Shown here piece after piece: positions 21,368-32,270 of a DNA stretch of 64,000 nt (its first letter is position 1; every line of letters begins with the position of its first letter). A program made the position numbers and the translations under genes. The DNA is from Dipteris shenzhenensis (taxonomy: Eukaryota; Polypodiophyta; Polypodiopsida; Gleicheniales): assembly GCA_047967505.1 (NCBI GenBank), contig CM106540.1. The stretch is one strand, 5' to 3'. The notes beneath the pieces are model-generated. The model worked only from the letters and a program-made list of their open reading frames with translations. It had not been told where the DNA came from and made no database searches.

Positions 21368-21876
21368 CTATTTGAAGGAAGGCAAATGCTCAAGGCAGGC
21401 ATTGCCTGTGGTTGAGTGACCAGTGAGCGGTGGGAGGCTGCCAATTGGTTTTTTGCCACTTCTGGAACGAGAAATGTTGACTCTAAGCATTGAGGTTTCG
21501 AGGGAGGTGGTTTGGTATTTCTCAAGCATTGAGGTTCCGAGTGACCTCTCAACTTGATTAGGAGGAACCGGCGATTTTTTTATAATAGATACCGATTGAG
21601 AATTGGCTATCTTAGTTATGGCTTCATCTAGGGTTTTTAATGTATCACTGATAACTCCTAGCTGTGTTCCTATATTTTGTGTTCGAGTTTCAAGTTTAGT
21701 GAATTCTGTATACGGAATTCCATAATCACCGTAATCTATGTCCTCCATTTCCACACGTTATCCTCTTGAGTTTCAATTTTTACCTCCTCATGTGTTTTAT
21801 CTCCAGCTATCGCTTTTCCTTTTCTTGCCCTTTCCTCTGCCTCTCTAACCATATCATCTCTTTTTGGAGTTGTCAT
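21368..21876 (-). pseudogene. Retroelement gag N-terminus (probable)
   Basis: A minus-strand frame starting at the ATG at 21876 encodes a highly charged segment (MTTPKRDDMVREAEERARKG). A frame change near 21755 is followed by EDIDYGDYGIPYTEFTKLET and a helix-prone stretch. An acidic/basic N-terminus without a folded domain is common in plant LTR-element gag proteins. The primer-binding site 870 bases upstream supports an element, but no gag core or knuckle is visible. Function is inferred from context. Confidence 0.45.
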
Positions 21877-22740
21877 TTTTTAAACTAAAAAATGCATAGT
21901 TTCTAGAAATAATAAATACAAACGCTTTATGTCAAAGAGAAAAATATGATGCCTACTTCCTTGATATTTGTTCAAGGTTTTGGATTTTCCTTTAGAATCA
22001 AGTCATCTCGCGCTCTTTTAATTCACGATCTCGCTTCCCAATCCCACGCTTTTGCTTCCCTCGATCTCGAACTCTGAAATCCCGCTTTTAATTTCCTTTC
22101 CTTTACATTTCAAACTCCTCGAACCCATCTCCAATCTTCTTCTTTGAAAATGGCAAGGTTAGGAAGATTGGGAAGAATAAGGGGGTAAAAAGGGTTTTAA
22201 AACCTTAGGAAGAAGAGGGGTAGAAAAGGTGTTGATGATGTGGCTTTTACGAAGGTCTTGTAGACCTTAGATGATGTGGCTTCCCTCTATGTTTTGCAAG
22301 TCGATGGGGCGATTTGCATGATGATATTTTCAAACAGCTACGCAACGATTTGCAAGCCTTGAGACTTTCTAGGCTACTAGGCTGCGTCACTATAGTAGAG
22401 CTGAAGCTGCCTGACAGTCATAGTCTCGCACAACTCGTAATAAAATATAACGCTTGCATAGCAACCATGACTCCCACACGACAACACTCCCTCTGTGCAA
22501 GAAATGATGCAAGCTATTCCAATCTTCCTTGGCCCTTGAGTCTTGGAGCCTAAGATGTGCTTTGCAAAGCATGCGGCCACCTTGAGCGCGAAATGTTGCA
22601 TTAATGCCTTACTACCAGCCATCCGTGCTGCCTCGCAGAACTAAGTAGAAGTAAGTAGCTCTCTTGCTAGCTTCCTACCTCGGTGTCATCCACAACTCAA
22701 ATTAATGCCAGGAACCACAAAATCTCGTGCGACCTCGTCC
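21877..22740 (-). other. Leader of minus-strand LTR element
   Basis: Sequence between the primer-binding site and the gag-like ATG. A few short frames on both strands, none convincing. Length and position fit an untranslated leader. Confidence 0.4.
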
Positions 22741-22761
22741 CTTATCATGGCTCTGATAGCA
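22741..22761 (-). promoter_or_regulatory. Primer-binding site, tRNA-iMet type
   Basis: Minus-strand TGCTATCAGAGCCATGATAA differs at one early position from TGGTATCAGAGCCATG, the common plant site complementary to initiator tRNA-Met. Just upstream is AATGCAACAC, a plausible LTR end. The LTR start could not be placed. Confidence 0.65.
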
Positions 22762-22762
22762 G

Positions 22763-25450
22763 TGTTGCATTTCCTCAAACATAGAGGGCCTTTTCTCTGC
22801 TAATCCTCCCAGCCATAAATTTTGCTCCAGAACTCATCATGAGTCGTGAGGTTCTCTCCCAAAAACCTCCCTTTCTTTTAGCTCCCTCTAGAATCCTCCC
22901 TCCTAGCCCACTACATGCCGTGGACTTCTAGATGCCAAGTGTCCTTCTAGGGGACCTTAGTCTTTACCAGACAAGGTGAGTGCATTAATTGCTGTGGAAA
23001 CTCAAAATGAAATCAATCACAAATGAGGATAAATTGGGAGTAAACTTGAGTATTTTTATGAGTGACAAAAGTTTTCAAGAATTGTAGAAACAATTGCATA
23101 ATGACATGAGGGATATGTGGAATCAAGTAAAAGACAAGTTGATGGAAACATTAGTTCACCCATTTTTTGATCACTTAAAAATGGAAGAGCCCATCAGAGT
23201 CATTATGTTGTAGGAACACTTGGAGGCCTTATAGAGGGAGCTGTATGAAGAGAAAAGGACTAAACATGTATCTTTACCACATCTATTTCTAAATTAGGAG
23301 AGTCTACATTTACAAAGGAAAAGCATAGAAATTCTATAGAGCAAGAAGTTACCAGTGCACCACAAACTATTACAAAAAAGGAACTAAAATTTGTTACACA
23401 AAAGGAAGCAAACATTGTTACTCAAGAGTAGCCAAAAGCTGTTACTCAGGAGGAGCAACAGGATACTGTGTGTGCCTTAGTTTAGGTAGGCCATGAAGTA
23501 GCTACTAAACAGGAAGTGGGAGGAAAATTTTTTGAGGATATTTATCATAAGTTAGAGGTGAAATAATAGGTCACAGATGAAGCTACTACTTTGGTTGATC
23601 CAGTTGAGCAGTCTAGTGTGATACAACAACCTCTATTGAATTCAACAACCTTTATAGTGTACAACAACCTCTATTGAGTATAGCAACCTCAATAGTGTGG
23701 TACACCCACCTCTACTTTAGTTGTAGTTAGGAGATGGAAGACCTTGGTGTTAGGTCAACCATAATCTTGGAGCCATGTGGCGCGATTATGGTGAGGCGAG
23801 AAACCAAGAGGGCTTGACACTACAATGGTGGATGTAATTAAGTGTGGCTTAACATTAGAGACGGATGCCAAGAAGACGTAGTAGTGTATTTTTAGTCATT
23901 AGTTTGGAATTTCTCTCCATCAATTGATTCAATTGTTCTTCCAAGGTCCCCTTCATCTCAGTCAACCAATGCTGCACATTCGAGACTATAGTATTTTAGC
24001 AGTTTAAGTAAGTCATGTAATATATATGTCTTCTCACAAATTATTACATTTTGATTTTGGAGCTCTATTAAAGCTAATTGGTTTTATTTTACCTTCCTTT
24101 GAGACTATTTATGGCTCTCTTAAGCAACTCTTCCTTCTCCTGCATCAAAGTGGAATTTTCCTATGTAAGTGTTTTGACTTCTATCTATAGTTTTGTCAAT
24201 TTATTATCATGTCCTTTTTAAATCTCTCATGACCTTCCCTAAAAGCTTTATGAAACTACCTTTTAGTATCTAATTCTTCTTCCATAAGAATTTGCGCACT
24301 TGGGAATTTTCCTTTCTATTGTTGGTGGTAGCTAGACAAAATATTAAAAGAAGATACCAATTGGGGGATAGCTCTGTCAGCTTGCTCCTCTGAAACTTCA
24401 ACAATTCCGCTTGATGTTGGTGCTACATATTGTTGAGCTCCCACAGTCATTTATACTTGATGAACACTCTATTTGTCAATTGGAGTCTCTGGTGATGGTA
24501 TCCTAATTGTATCTTTTGGCTCCTCTTCTGGTTTTTTATCTACTACTATATTAATGGTATCCACCATTTTTTTATAGGGGTCTCTTTACCATCTTGTGTC
24601 TCCAATCTCTGTTCCTCCTTTGTCAAGGCATGATCTCCATTGTATGTAGGTGGATTATTCATGTCCAATTACTTTTTGGATACTTCCTCTGGCTTTGATC
24701 CTCCTTGTGTAAATTTGAGCTTCATAGATTTTTTTGGTACTAGGAGTAGGACGATGTGATGATTTCAAAATGTCCTCTACTACTTTCACCATATATAGGA
24801 ATCTTCCAAGTCCTAATCTATATAACCAATCTTTTTGATCTGGACTCTTCTTCTATAAAATGTACTTTCAATGGACTATCCAGCCCACCTATTGGTGTAA
24901 GAGATTTCTCTGGCCGGGTTACCAAATTCACGTATTCATACAAAGCAGCCAACATTTGTCTCAGCTTTGCAACTATGTCACACTTATGTGCTTCTCCTTT
25001 CCTAATACATCTGCCATAATCCTTGCATGTATAATTCCAAACCAATTGTACTGATGCCCATTCTCAACAAATAATATCAAAGAAGAATTCCCTTCAGACA
25101 TGTAATCATACTTTGTAAGCAACAACACCCATTCTAACAACCATAGAAATTACTTTTGCCTCACCGGACTTCTGCAATTCTTAACCATATATTATAACCT
25201 AGTTGTTTGTGGCATGCCAATTTCTGCCACCATCCACTGCATTGAACGTCTACTTTTGTTGGCGCATTTGTTGAGATTAGTACATCAAGTTGTCAAGAGG
25301 GATCTAAATCCATCTTCACATTTATTGGTGGAATTGTATATTGGGTGGGATTTAGATAGGGACCTAGTTCTATTTAGCGAGCTCACTTACCCTTTGTATT
25401 GTGTGGATCACCTTAGCCTCTTTCTTGATGAGGCTAATAGCCAATACGAT
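22763..25450. other. Degenerate element sequence, unidentified
   Basis: About 2.7 kb of AT-rich DNA. On the plus strand, 23000-23750 gives a stop-ridden frame with repeated Gln/Thr/Val words (KEANIVTQE, PKAVTQEEQ). On the minus strand, 24400-25045 gives another (CDIVAKLRQMLAALYEYVNL) with heptad-like parts. Both look like decayed gag or tegument-type retroelement frames, but no catalytic motif is seen. A tandem CAACCTCTATTGA word repeats at 23625-23695. Confidence 0.35.
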
Positions 25451-25464
25451 ATGATGTGTTGAAG

Positions 25465-25790
25465 GAGGATCTTCTCTTCTCTTAAAGGACCTCCTCCTTA
25501 GAGCTATTTAAAAAAAGGGGCGGTACCCGCTCGCGGAGCTTTACTTGTGTGGTCTTCCATCTTTCTCCTTTCCCATTTCTTCAAAGCTTCATATCCAATT
25601 GAGGACTCCCTTGTTTTGTAACGTGGTATCGGAACCTATTGGTTCTTCTCCCACTTTCCCTCCCTTTCCTTTCATAGACCTTCCTTTCCTCCCTTCAACT
25701 ATCAAGCCTCATTCTTGTAGAAGGGTACTGCAAGTCGATTTCTTGGCTTCTTATAAGGGTATATTTCTTCAACAATACTATTTATATATA
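25465..25790 (+). repeat. Palindrome left arm (TRIM-like)
   Basis: Left arm of a large inverted repeat; the right arm is 26173-26498. I count about a dozen mismatches in 326 bases and no indel. The arm looks like the 5' end of a small LTR element: an LTR start TGTTGAAGG at 25457, a TATTTAAAAAAA box, then a primer-binding-like TGGTATCGGAACC at 25624-25636. Open frames on both strands reading [14 protein letters not shown] are mirror images of each other and an artefact of the palindrome. Confidence 0.85.
25624..25636 (+). promoter_or_regulatory. Primer-binding-like site, left arm
   Basis: TGGTATCGGAACC, close to TGGTATCAGAGC. The mirror site in the right arm (26327-26339, minus) reads TGGTATCAGAACC. 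They are exactly symmetric about the palindrome centre. Confidence 0.55.
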
Positions 25791-25934
25791 TATGTATATA
25801 TATATATATATGTATGTATATATATATATATGTATGTATATATATATATATGTATGTATATATATATATATATATGTATGTATATATATATATATATGTA
25901 TGTATATATATATATGTATGTATGTATATATATG

Positions 25935-25966
<32 letters not shown>

Positions 25967-25998
25967 TATATATATGTATGTATATATATATATATATG

Positions 25999-26056
<58 letters not shown>

Positions 26057-26083
26057 TGTATGTATGTATGTATGTATATATGT

Positions 26084-26150
<67 letters not shown>

Positions 26151-26172
26151 CATATATATATATACATACATA
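25791..26172. repeat. (TA)n/(TATG)n palindrome core
   Basis: TATATATGTATG arrays pass through a TATG run and switch to CATACATA near 26085, so the core is itself largely self-complementary. Tyr/Ile frames on both strands are artefacts. Confidence 0.95.
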
Positions 26173-26498
26173 TATATATAAATAGTACTCTTGAAGAAAT
26201 ATACCCTTATAAGAAGCCAAGAAATCGACTTGCAGTACCCTTCTACAAGAGTGAGGCTTGATAGTTGAAGGGAGGAAAGGAAGGTCTACGAAAGGAAAGG
26301 GAGGGAAAGTGGGAAAAGAACCAATAGGTTCTGATACCACATTACAAAACAAGGGAGTGCTCAATTGGATATGAAGCTTTGAAGAAATGGGAAAGGAGAA
26401 AGATGGAAGACCACACAATTAAAGCGCCGCGGGCAGGTACCGCCCCTTTTTTTAAATAGCTCTAAGGAGGAGGTCCTTTAAGAGAAGAGAAGATCCTC
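26173..26498 (-). repeat. Palindrome right arm (TRIM-like)
   Basis: Reverse-complement partner of 25465-25790, in perfect register about a centre at 25981/25982. It carries the mirror LTR end, TATA-like box and primer-binding-like site. A shorter relative lies at 45339-45418. Confidence 0.85.
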
Positions 26499-26588
26499 TG
26501 TATGTATGTATGTATGTATGTATGTATGTATGTATGTATGTATTTATGTATGTATATACATATATATATGTGTGTGTGTGTATATATA

Positions 26589-26620
<32 letters not shown>

Positions 26621-26725
26621 ATATATATGTATATGTATGTATATATGTATGTATGTATCTATATATATGTATATGTATGTATATATACATATATATATAT
26701 ATGTATGTATGTATCTATATATATG

Positions 26726-26770
<45 letters not shown>

Positions 26771-26811
26771 GTATCTATATATATATGTATGTATCTATAT
26801 ATATGCATGTA

Positions 26812-26851
<40 letters not shown>

Positions 26852-26868
26852 TGGGGTATATGTATGTA

Positions 26869-26932
<64 letters not shown>
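26499..26932. repeat. Compound TATG/TA/T/GT microsatellite
   Basis: A TATG array begins at the palindrome edge, followed by TA and TATC variants, an about 19-base T run near 26834 and a long GT run to 26932. Confidence 0.95.
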
Positions 26933-26934
<2 letters not shown>

Positions 26935-27945
26935 GGACATGATATTGTAAGCCAATTGTGTGGGTCATGTATGCCAACCTTGATTAAATCACAAATTATA
27001 CACTCCATGATTCTTGATTAACTAGAAGGTTAAGAAGTGGTCATCAAACACAACATAATGTATATGGATGAAATAGTGCATGTTATAAGAGTATAGAATG
27101 ATGCACAGCTAGTGGACACATGATTGTTATAAAAATAATGTAGAAACTCTCCTTATACATAGGATACGATCATAAAATAAAAATGGGTAGTCATATAAAG
27201 AAGGCGTGAAGAAATTAGAGCAAACTAAAAATATTATAAATTTTGAATGTTGAAGGGTATCACTTGGATGGTTTCTCTCTTCCCCTCTCTAGCTAGCTTA
27301 CACCAGATGTAATATGAGAAATTTTATATACTAGGTATTAAAAAGCCTTTTAAAAAATCATATCTAGTTGAAACTTTAAAATGCCATAAATTATTGAGTC
27401 TCAATTGATATAACTAACATGAAATTATTTGTCTCTCGTACATGGACAACAATCATGATCCAAAGAGATAGGAAGAAAATCTTGCTAATTGCTAGAAGAT
27501 TTTGTCACGCTATTAGCTGGTGAAAAATGGAGATGTGATATTTGCAACCAAGAGGGAAGGCAGCCAGTCTAAAGAATGAGAAAACACGTCATAGAGGATG
27601 AGCAAAAGATGCTCCAAAAGTGTAAGGGCCTAGTGAGCTAAACGAGTGGTTACCATTCTTGGAGGGATTTCCCATGCAACTGAAGACTTGGTAATAGCAT
27701 GTGAAGAATCTTTTTTCCTTACAGATGATAGGATAGTCTTCGGCAATCCCAAGGTGAGGTTTGTGGACCATGTCAAAATCTTGCAAAGCCAGGGCTTTTG
27801 TTACAATGTTAGACAGTCGCAAGTAGAGATCTAACATTTGTAACAAAGAGGTCATGATATTTGGCATAAGAATGCATTGACATTTGTTGGGTGATGAGAA
27901 GGACCTCATATGCAGGTGTGAGGGACCGGGTGCTAAGAGTGTTGC
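26933..27945. other. AT-rich, nothing recognised
   Basis: No sustained frame or repeat boundary. Minus-strand frames around 27589-27990 overlap the tandem repeat that follows and carry no known domain. Confidence 0.4.
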
Positions 27946-28510
27946 TACCATCCTATGAGGTGTTACCCATGTAGATGTAGATTCCATCATAGATAAATAG
28001 ATAGTAATATATTACGTGAAGAGCATAAGGTTGTTGATGGATGAAAGCATAGCATAAATCCAATATAAAAATTTCAAACTCGTGTGAGAGTGATTTGAAG
28101 CATGGAAATTTTGAATGCTGATGCAACCCCTTTTTATAGGTCCACGCCAAAAATGCCATTGGATAACTTTGACCATCCTATGAGGTGTTACCCATGTAGA
28201 TGTAGATTCCATCATAGATAAATAGATAGTAGTATATTACGTGAGGGTGCTAAGAGTATTGCTACCATCCTATGAGCTGTTACCCATGTAGATGTACATT
28301 CCATCATAGATAAATAGATAGTAGTATATTACGTGAAGAGCATAAAGTTGTTGATAAATGAAAGCATAGCATGAATCAAATATAAAAATTTTAATGTCGT
28401 GTGACAATGATTTAGAGCATGGAAATTTTGAATGCTGATGCAACCCCTTTTTATAGGTCCACGCCAAAAATGCCATTGGATAACTTTGACTTATCATGTG
28501 GTTTTCGGTA
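27946..28510. repeat. Three tandem units, 90-230 bp
   Basis: CCTATGAGGTGTTACCCATG starts units at about 27951 and 28174, with a CTGTTACCC variant near 28270. Each runs through AGATAAATAGATAGTA and TATTACGTGA. Units one and three continue through a shared 150-base stretch (TTTTATAGGTCCACGCCAAA); unit two is short. Minus-strand frames repeating MESTSTWVTPH simply follow the repeat. Confidence 0.75.
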
Positions 28511-28980
28511 CCCGGTCGCAAAAAACTTGGTCTTGAATGAACATTTTTTATGCTTTTAAATTTAAAAAACAATTTTTTAATAACATAATTTCTTTAAAAG
28601 TCCTTGAAGAAAGAAAAATTCAACTTTGCCCTATGCCCTTATGGTATGGTGCCAATTACAACATCTTTAGCAATGTTTCCCATGGCCATGAGGAAGACAA
28701 GGGTCATGTAGGAGGGGATGAAGTATTAGCAGGTTTGTCTTCCTCCTCTCAATCATCACTGCACATTTGCTATTTCAAATCTATGAGCATCAACCACCAA
28801 AATTTTTTTAGGAGCTCTAAATGTTTCCCAAAACACCATCAAAATCTATAAATGAGCTATAAATGAAACACCCTACCCAAACACAAATCACATATTAATT
28901 GCATGGTACTAGCTCTTGGACAACGAAAGAGAGACACACACAAATGAAGATATAGTAGTAATTGAAAATTCGATCCAACT
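28511..28980. other. Spacer, nothing recognised
   Basis: AT-rich with one short plus-strand frame at 28537-28851, low complexity and without a domain. Confidence 0.35.
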
Positions 28981-29640
28981 AATCAACTAGATTTTCACAA
29001 TAGGGTTGTTCTTTATCACCAACCTTGTTTGTCCTATATGTTGATGAGCTCAAGCCTTCACCATGGCACTAGCTGGAGCTGCCTTATCCCTAGCTGGACC
29101 TCTAATCCTGATTCTATTATATGTAGATGATGTGGTCTTACTTTCCTTTGACATCGACAATCTTAAAAGACACCTTGATGAACTTTGGACTTTTTGTGAG
29201 ACTCATGATTTGAAGTTGAACTTGGTTACAACCACAATCATGGTCATCAACACATCTTGGGCATCTACACATTGAGAGTAGTTAAACTTTGGTGGGGAAC
29301 TAGTTGATATTGTTGCATCTTATACATACTTTGGAGTCATGTTTTCAAGCTCAATCCTTTAGATGAGACCATCTATGTAGGCTTGATTTACCAAAGGGTA
29401 GAGTATCAAATTTTTCAATTCCATTTGCAGGACCCCAAGACTAAGTCGCTCCTTTTTTACTCTTTTGTCTATCCAATTGGGATGTACGACACACCCTTTT
29501 AAGGTTAGATCTATCGAACTAATCCCATATCAAAAGGCACATGTTCTACTTCTTGCATGGGAAATCCATAACAAGACATTAGTCCCACACTCAACCTCAT
29601 TAACCAGGGTATGAGACATATTCAAAGATAGTGTGATCTA
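28981..29640 (+). pseudogene. LINE reverse transcriptase fragment
   Basis: Frame-shifted plus-strand RT. The conserved block around 29005 corresponds to the GCSLSPTLF-type motif. It is followed by VLYVDEL, then the intact catalytic box LILLYVDDVVLLS and the helix NLKRHLDELWTFCETHDLKL (29063-29275). A NFGGELVDIVASYTYFGV-like strand follows after a stop. The order and the YVDD box are those of non-LTR retrotransposon RT. Several stops remain, and no endonuclease or upstream RT motifs are visible. Confidence 0.7.
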
Positions 29641-30845
29641 TAGAATGCTTTATATCTTTTTTTTGGAATACATGAAACTAAATTATTAAAACCTATGTTC
29701 TTTTCATAAGTCTAGATGAAGTGACATGTTTATTTAAAAAAGCAAGGCTGCAAGTACCGTGTAAACTAACGAGAAAACTTAGCTATACTTCTTTTTTGGA
29801 ACCATGGACAATAATCTTTCTTATGATTTACACTCTAGAGGGGTGCTCTAAAGTGGTCATAAGCTACACGAAAATCAATTAGCTTCTCAAAGTGTAGACT
29901 ATGTGTAAAATCCTTTTACAACAATTTACTAAAAGAATCTTTAATTTTTCTTCAACATCACCCCATCAAAATGAGTGGCACATTTGAATAACTTGAATTA
30001 GATGCAAACATTATAAAGGGGATAACCTTGGTATGTGGATATAAAAAATTCAAAGCTTTCTTATATGTATAAAACATTTTGTATGAAAGATTTTTGTATA
30101 AAATTGCAATTTGTAGAAAAATAGTTTTTACTCTCTTGTACTTACACAAAATGAATATATCCTACCAAAGATATACTCCCCTATGTAACTCTGTGGCTTG
30201 TAATTTTCTTTGCAACCATGCATCTTGTATGGAATTTCTTGGTAATCAATGCCATTTAAAAATATCGATTTACAAAGATTGATTCTAATGTTTGGAAACT
30301 AACTCATAGTATAACAAGAGAAATAATTCATACTATAGAGGATGAATATTACTTTGCTCAATAATACCATAGAGCATGAATATTACTTTGTGCAATAATT
30401 AATACTATAGCGAACATAAGTTGCCAGGTCCCTCTAGCATTAGCCATTAAGTAGCTAAACTTTAGATTGAGTGCATTGTTATCTTGGATGGATTCAATAA
30501 TAATCTATAGGGTGTCAGGAGATACTTCAAAGAGTCAAATGAGATTCAATTTTGACTAACGCTGAGGTAAATAAACATTTAGTTTTGGGGGCAAAAAATA
30601 TAATTTTTAAGACCATACGCAATTCCTTGTCATATGAAATGTTTTATTCAATAAAAAACCATAAAATTTGTTGCGATAAGTATACATGTTGATCAACAAA
30701 TTTCTTAACCTCCGGTTAAATGGCAACTCGGGTTGAGTAACAACTTGGCAAAAAGGAGCTCGGGTCGGGACCGTGTAGCCCTTCATATCATTCAACCGAT
30801 ACAAAATGTCTAATACACGTCGGTGAGGAGAGAAAGGTACGTGGC
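29641..30845. other. AT-rich spacer
   Basis: Short frames only. A duplicated TATTACTTTG(C/T)GCAATAAT word occurs near 30350-30400. No gene is supported. Confidence 0.4.
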
Positions 30846-31904
30846 CAGAAGAGAAGACTATCTACGAAGAGGTCAAAGAGGTTGGTACGATATGGAAGAC
30901 CAGGAAGCTACCATGAATTTCGAGCCAGTAAGGGATGAGAAATGGAATCATGAGGAGGATTCGGAAGGCCAGACGAGCTTGAGGTAGACAGTAAGTTTTT
31001 CACATGCAGAGGGAAGTGGTTTCTGAGTACCACACTGGCACTAGAAGTGCACTAGTTCCATATTTGCACGGCAATTTGAACCCTTCAATAGAGGAGCGAC
31101 TTCAGGCTCTAACAAGAGGATTCCGAACATTCATCCGTAATAAGTCTCCACTTTGGGGAGTCCAACAGGTCTAGTATGCAGATTGAGCCATAAGCACCGT
31201 TCTCCAAGCCGACAACATAAATCTAGCTAAGAAGTTGGGTATACTTCAAGTTGGGAGTGACAAAGGAGGTCTACGCCTGTGTCAAAAAGTAGAAGAGTAA
31301 GAGACTAAACACAATCACAGTCAAGCCTCTAACCAAGAATAAAGGCACAGTCAAAAAAGGAGGAGTTCACAACATAAGTTACCATCGAGACAGAGCACAC
31401 GCAATCCTGCTCCACCATCCCGAAATCGGACATGGAGTCCTGTGTAAGTACTGGGGCATGGCCATACACGTCATCAACGACCAGCACTACCAAAGATTCC
31501 AGTAGCTAGAAGATGAGAGTCAAAGTAGAAGATGAGAGTCAAAGTAGAAGATGAGAGTCAAAGCCACCACTTGTCGAGGGACATTGCCATGAGCATGTCC
31601 ACACAGAGGAATGCCACCATAGGGATAATGACAATGTCGACGAGGTACAGAAAGAAACCGAGTTAGCTACTGTTAAAAGTAAAGCCAACCTTCCTGATTA
31701 AGATCAAGTTCTACAATTTGAAGGGGTCTAATGATGATTATCCCTAGAGTCACTAGTAAAGTTTCCTGCGAGTTTCCCACATCGATGGTGTTGTGACAAA
31801 AGAAAAGTATATGAACTATTTCCTGTATACACTCACCAAGGCAGTGCAACGTTGGTTTAATTAATTTCCAATTGGTTGCTTCAAGGATTGACACCAAATG
31901 TCCG
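30846..31904 (+). pseudogene. gag: Gypsy family 2 gag, 5' part
   Basis: Decayed plus-strand gag. Protein-like stretches include LNPSIEERLQALTRGFRTFI and DNINLAKKLGILQVGSDKGG. From 31800 the typical gag core begins: KYMNYFLYTLTKAVQRWFN. The reading frame is broken by many stops and some shifts. At 31905 it is interrupted by a complete LTR element, and it resumes at 34546 with EAFLKRFKQEI, so the insertion splits the gag core. A 19-base word, TAGAAGATGAGAGTCAAAG, is repeated three times at about 31506-31562. Confidence 0.65.
31506..31562. repeat. 19-bp x3 tandem repeat
   Basis: Three consecutive perfect copies of TAGAAGATGAGAGTCAAAG within the gypsy-2 gag leader. Nineteen is not a multiple of three, so it shifts the frame. 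Confidence 0.85.
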
Positions 31905-32253
31905 TGTTGAGAGATATGGTGCCATGAGCACATAGATTAAAAGGCTAAGGTATGTGATAAGGAAAGAATTAAAGTAGCCACCCTAGGATGTGGACTACAT
32001 GATGTGGAGATGTGGATTGAGGATATCCACAAGGAGAGATGTGGATGAGAGGATCACACATGTGTTGACTATTCAAAGGGCACTCTCTATATAAGAGGCC
32101 TATCATGTATGGTTGAGAATAGCACATTGGAATAGATTGAGTGTTTCATACTTCCTGTCTCTCTCTCCATGGCCTTCCTTATTTGGTATGATCCTCCATG
32201 ATCTTTATGCTCATTAAGTGATAGATTAGGCTAGTACGATCCACACTTTGACA
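31905..32253 (+). repeat. 5' LTR of non-autonomous element
   Basis: A 349-bp LTR with TATA box TATATAAG at 32088-32095, so transcription would start about 25-35 bases further on. The 3' portion contains a CTGTCTCTCTCTCC stretch. Confidence 0.93.
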
Positions 32254-32270
32254 TGGTATCAGAGCTTAGG
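32254..32270 (+). promoter_or_regulatory. Primer-binding site, tRNA-iMet
   Basis: TGGTATCAGAGCTTAGG starts at the base after the LTR. The first 12 bases match the standard plant initiator tRNA-Met site. Confidence 0.9.

Noticed and set aside
25545-26418. Two 238-codon frames, one per strand, with near-identical N-termini
   Set aside because: They are the same sequence read through both arms of the palindrome, followed by Tyr/Ile microsatellite. They start at a non-ATG codon and match no protein.
26502-27021. Tyr/Ile/Met/Cys/Val-rich frames of about 140 codons
   Set aside because: They are translations of compound TATG/TA/GT arrays.
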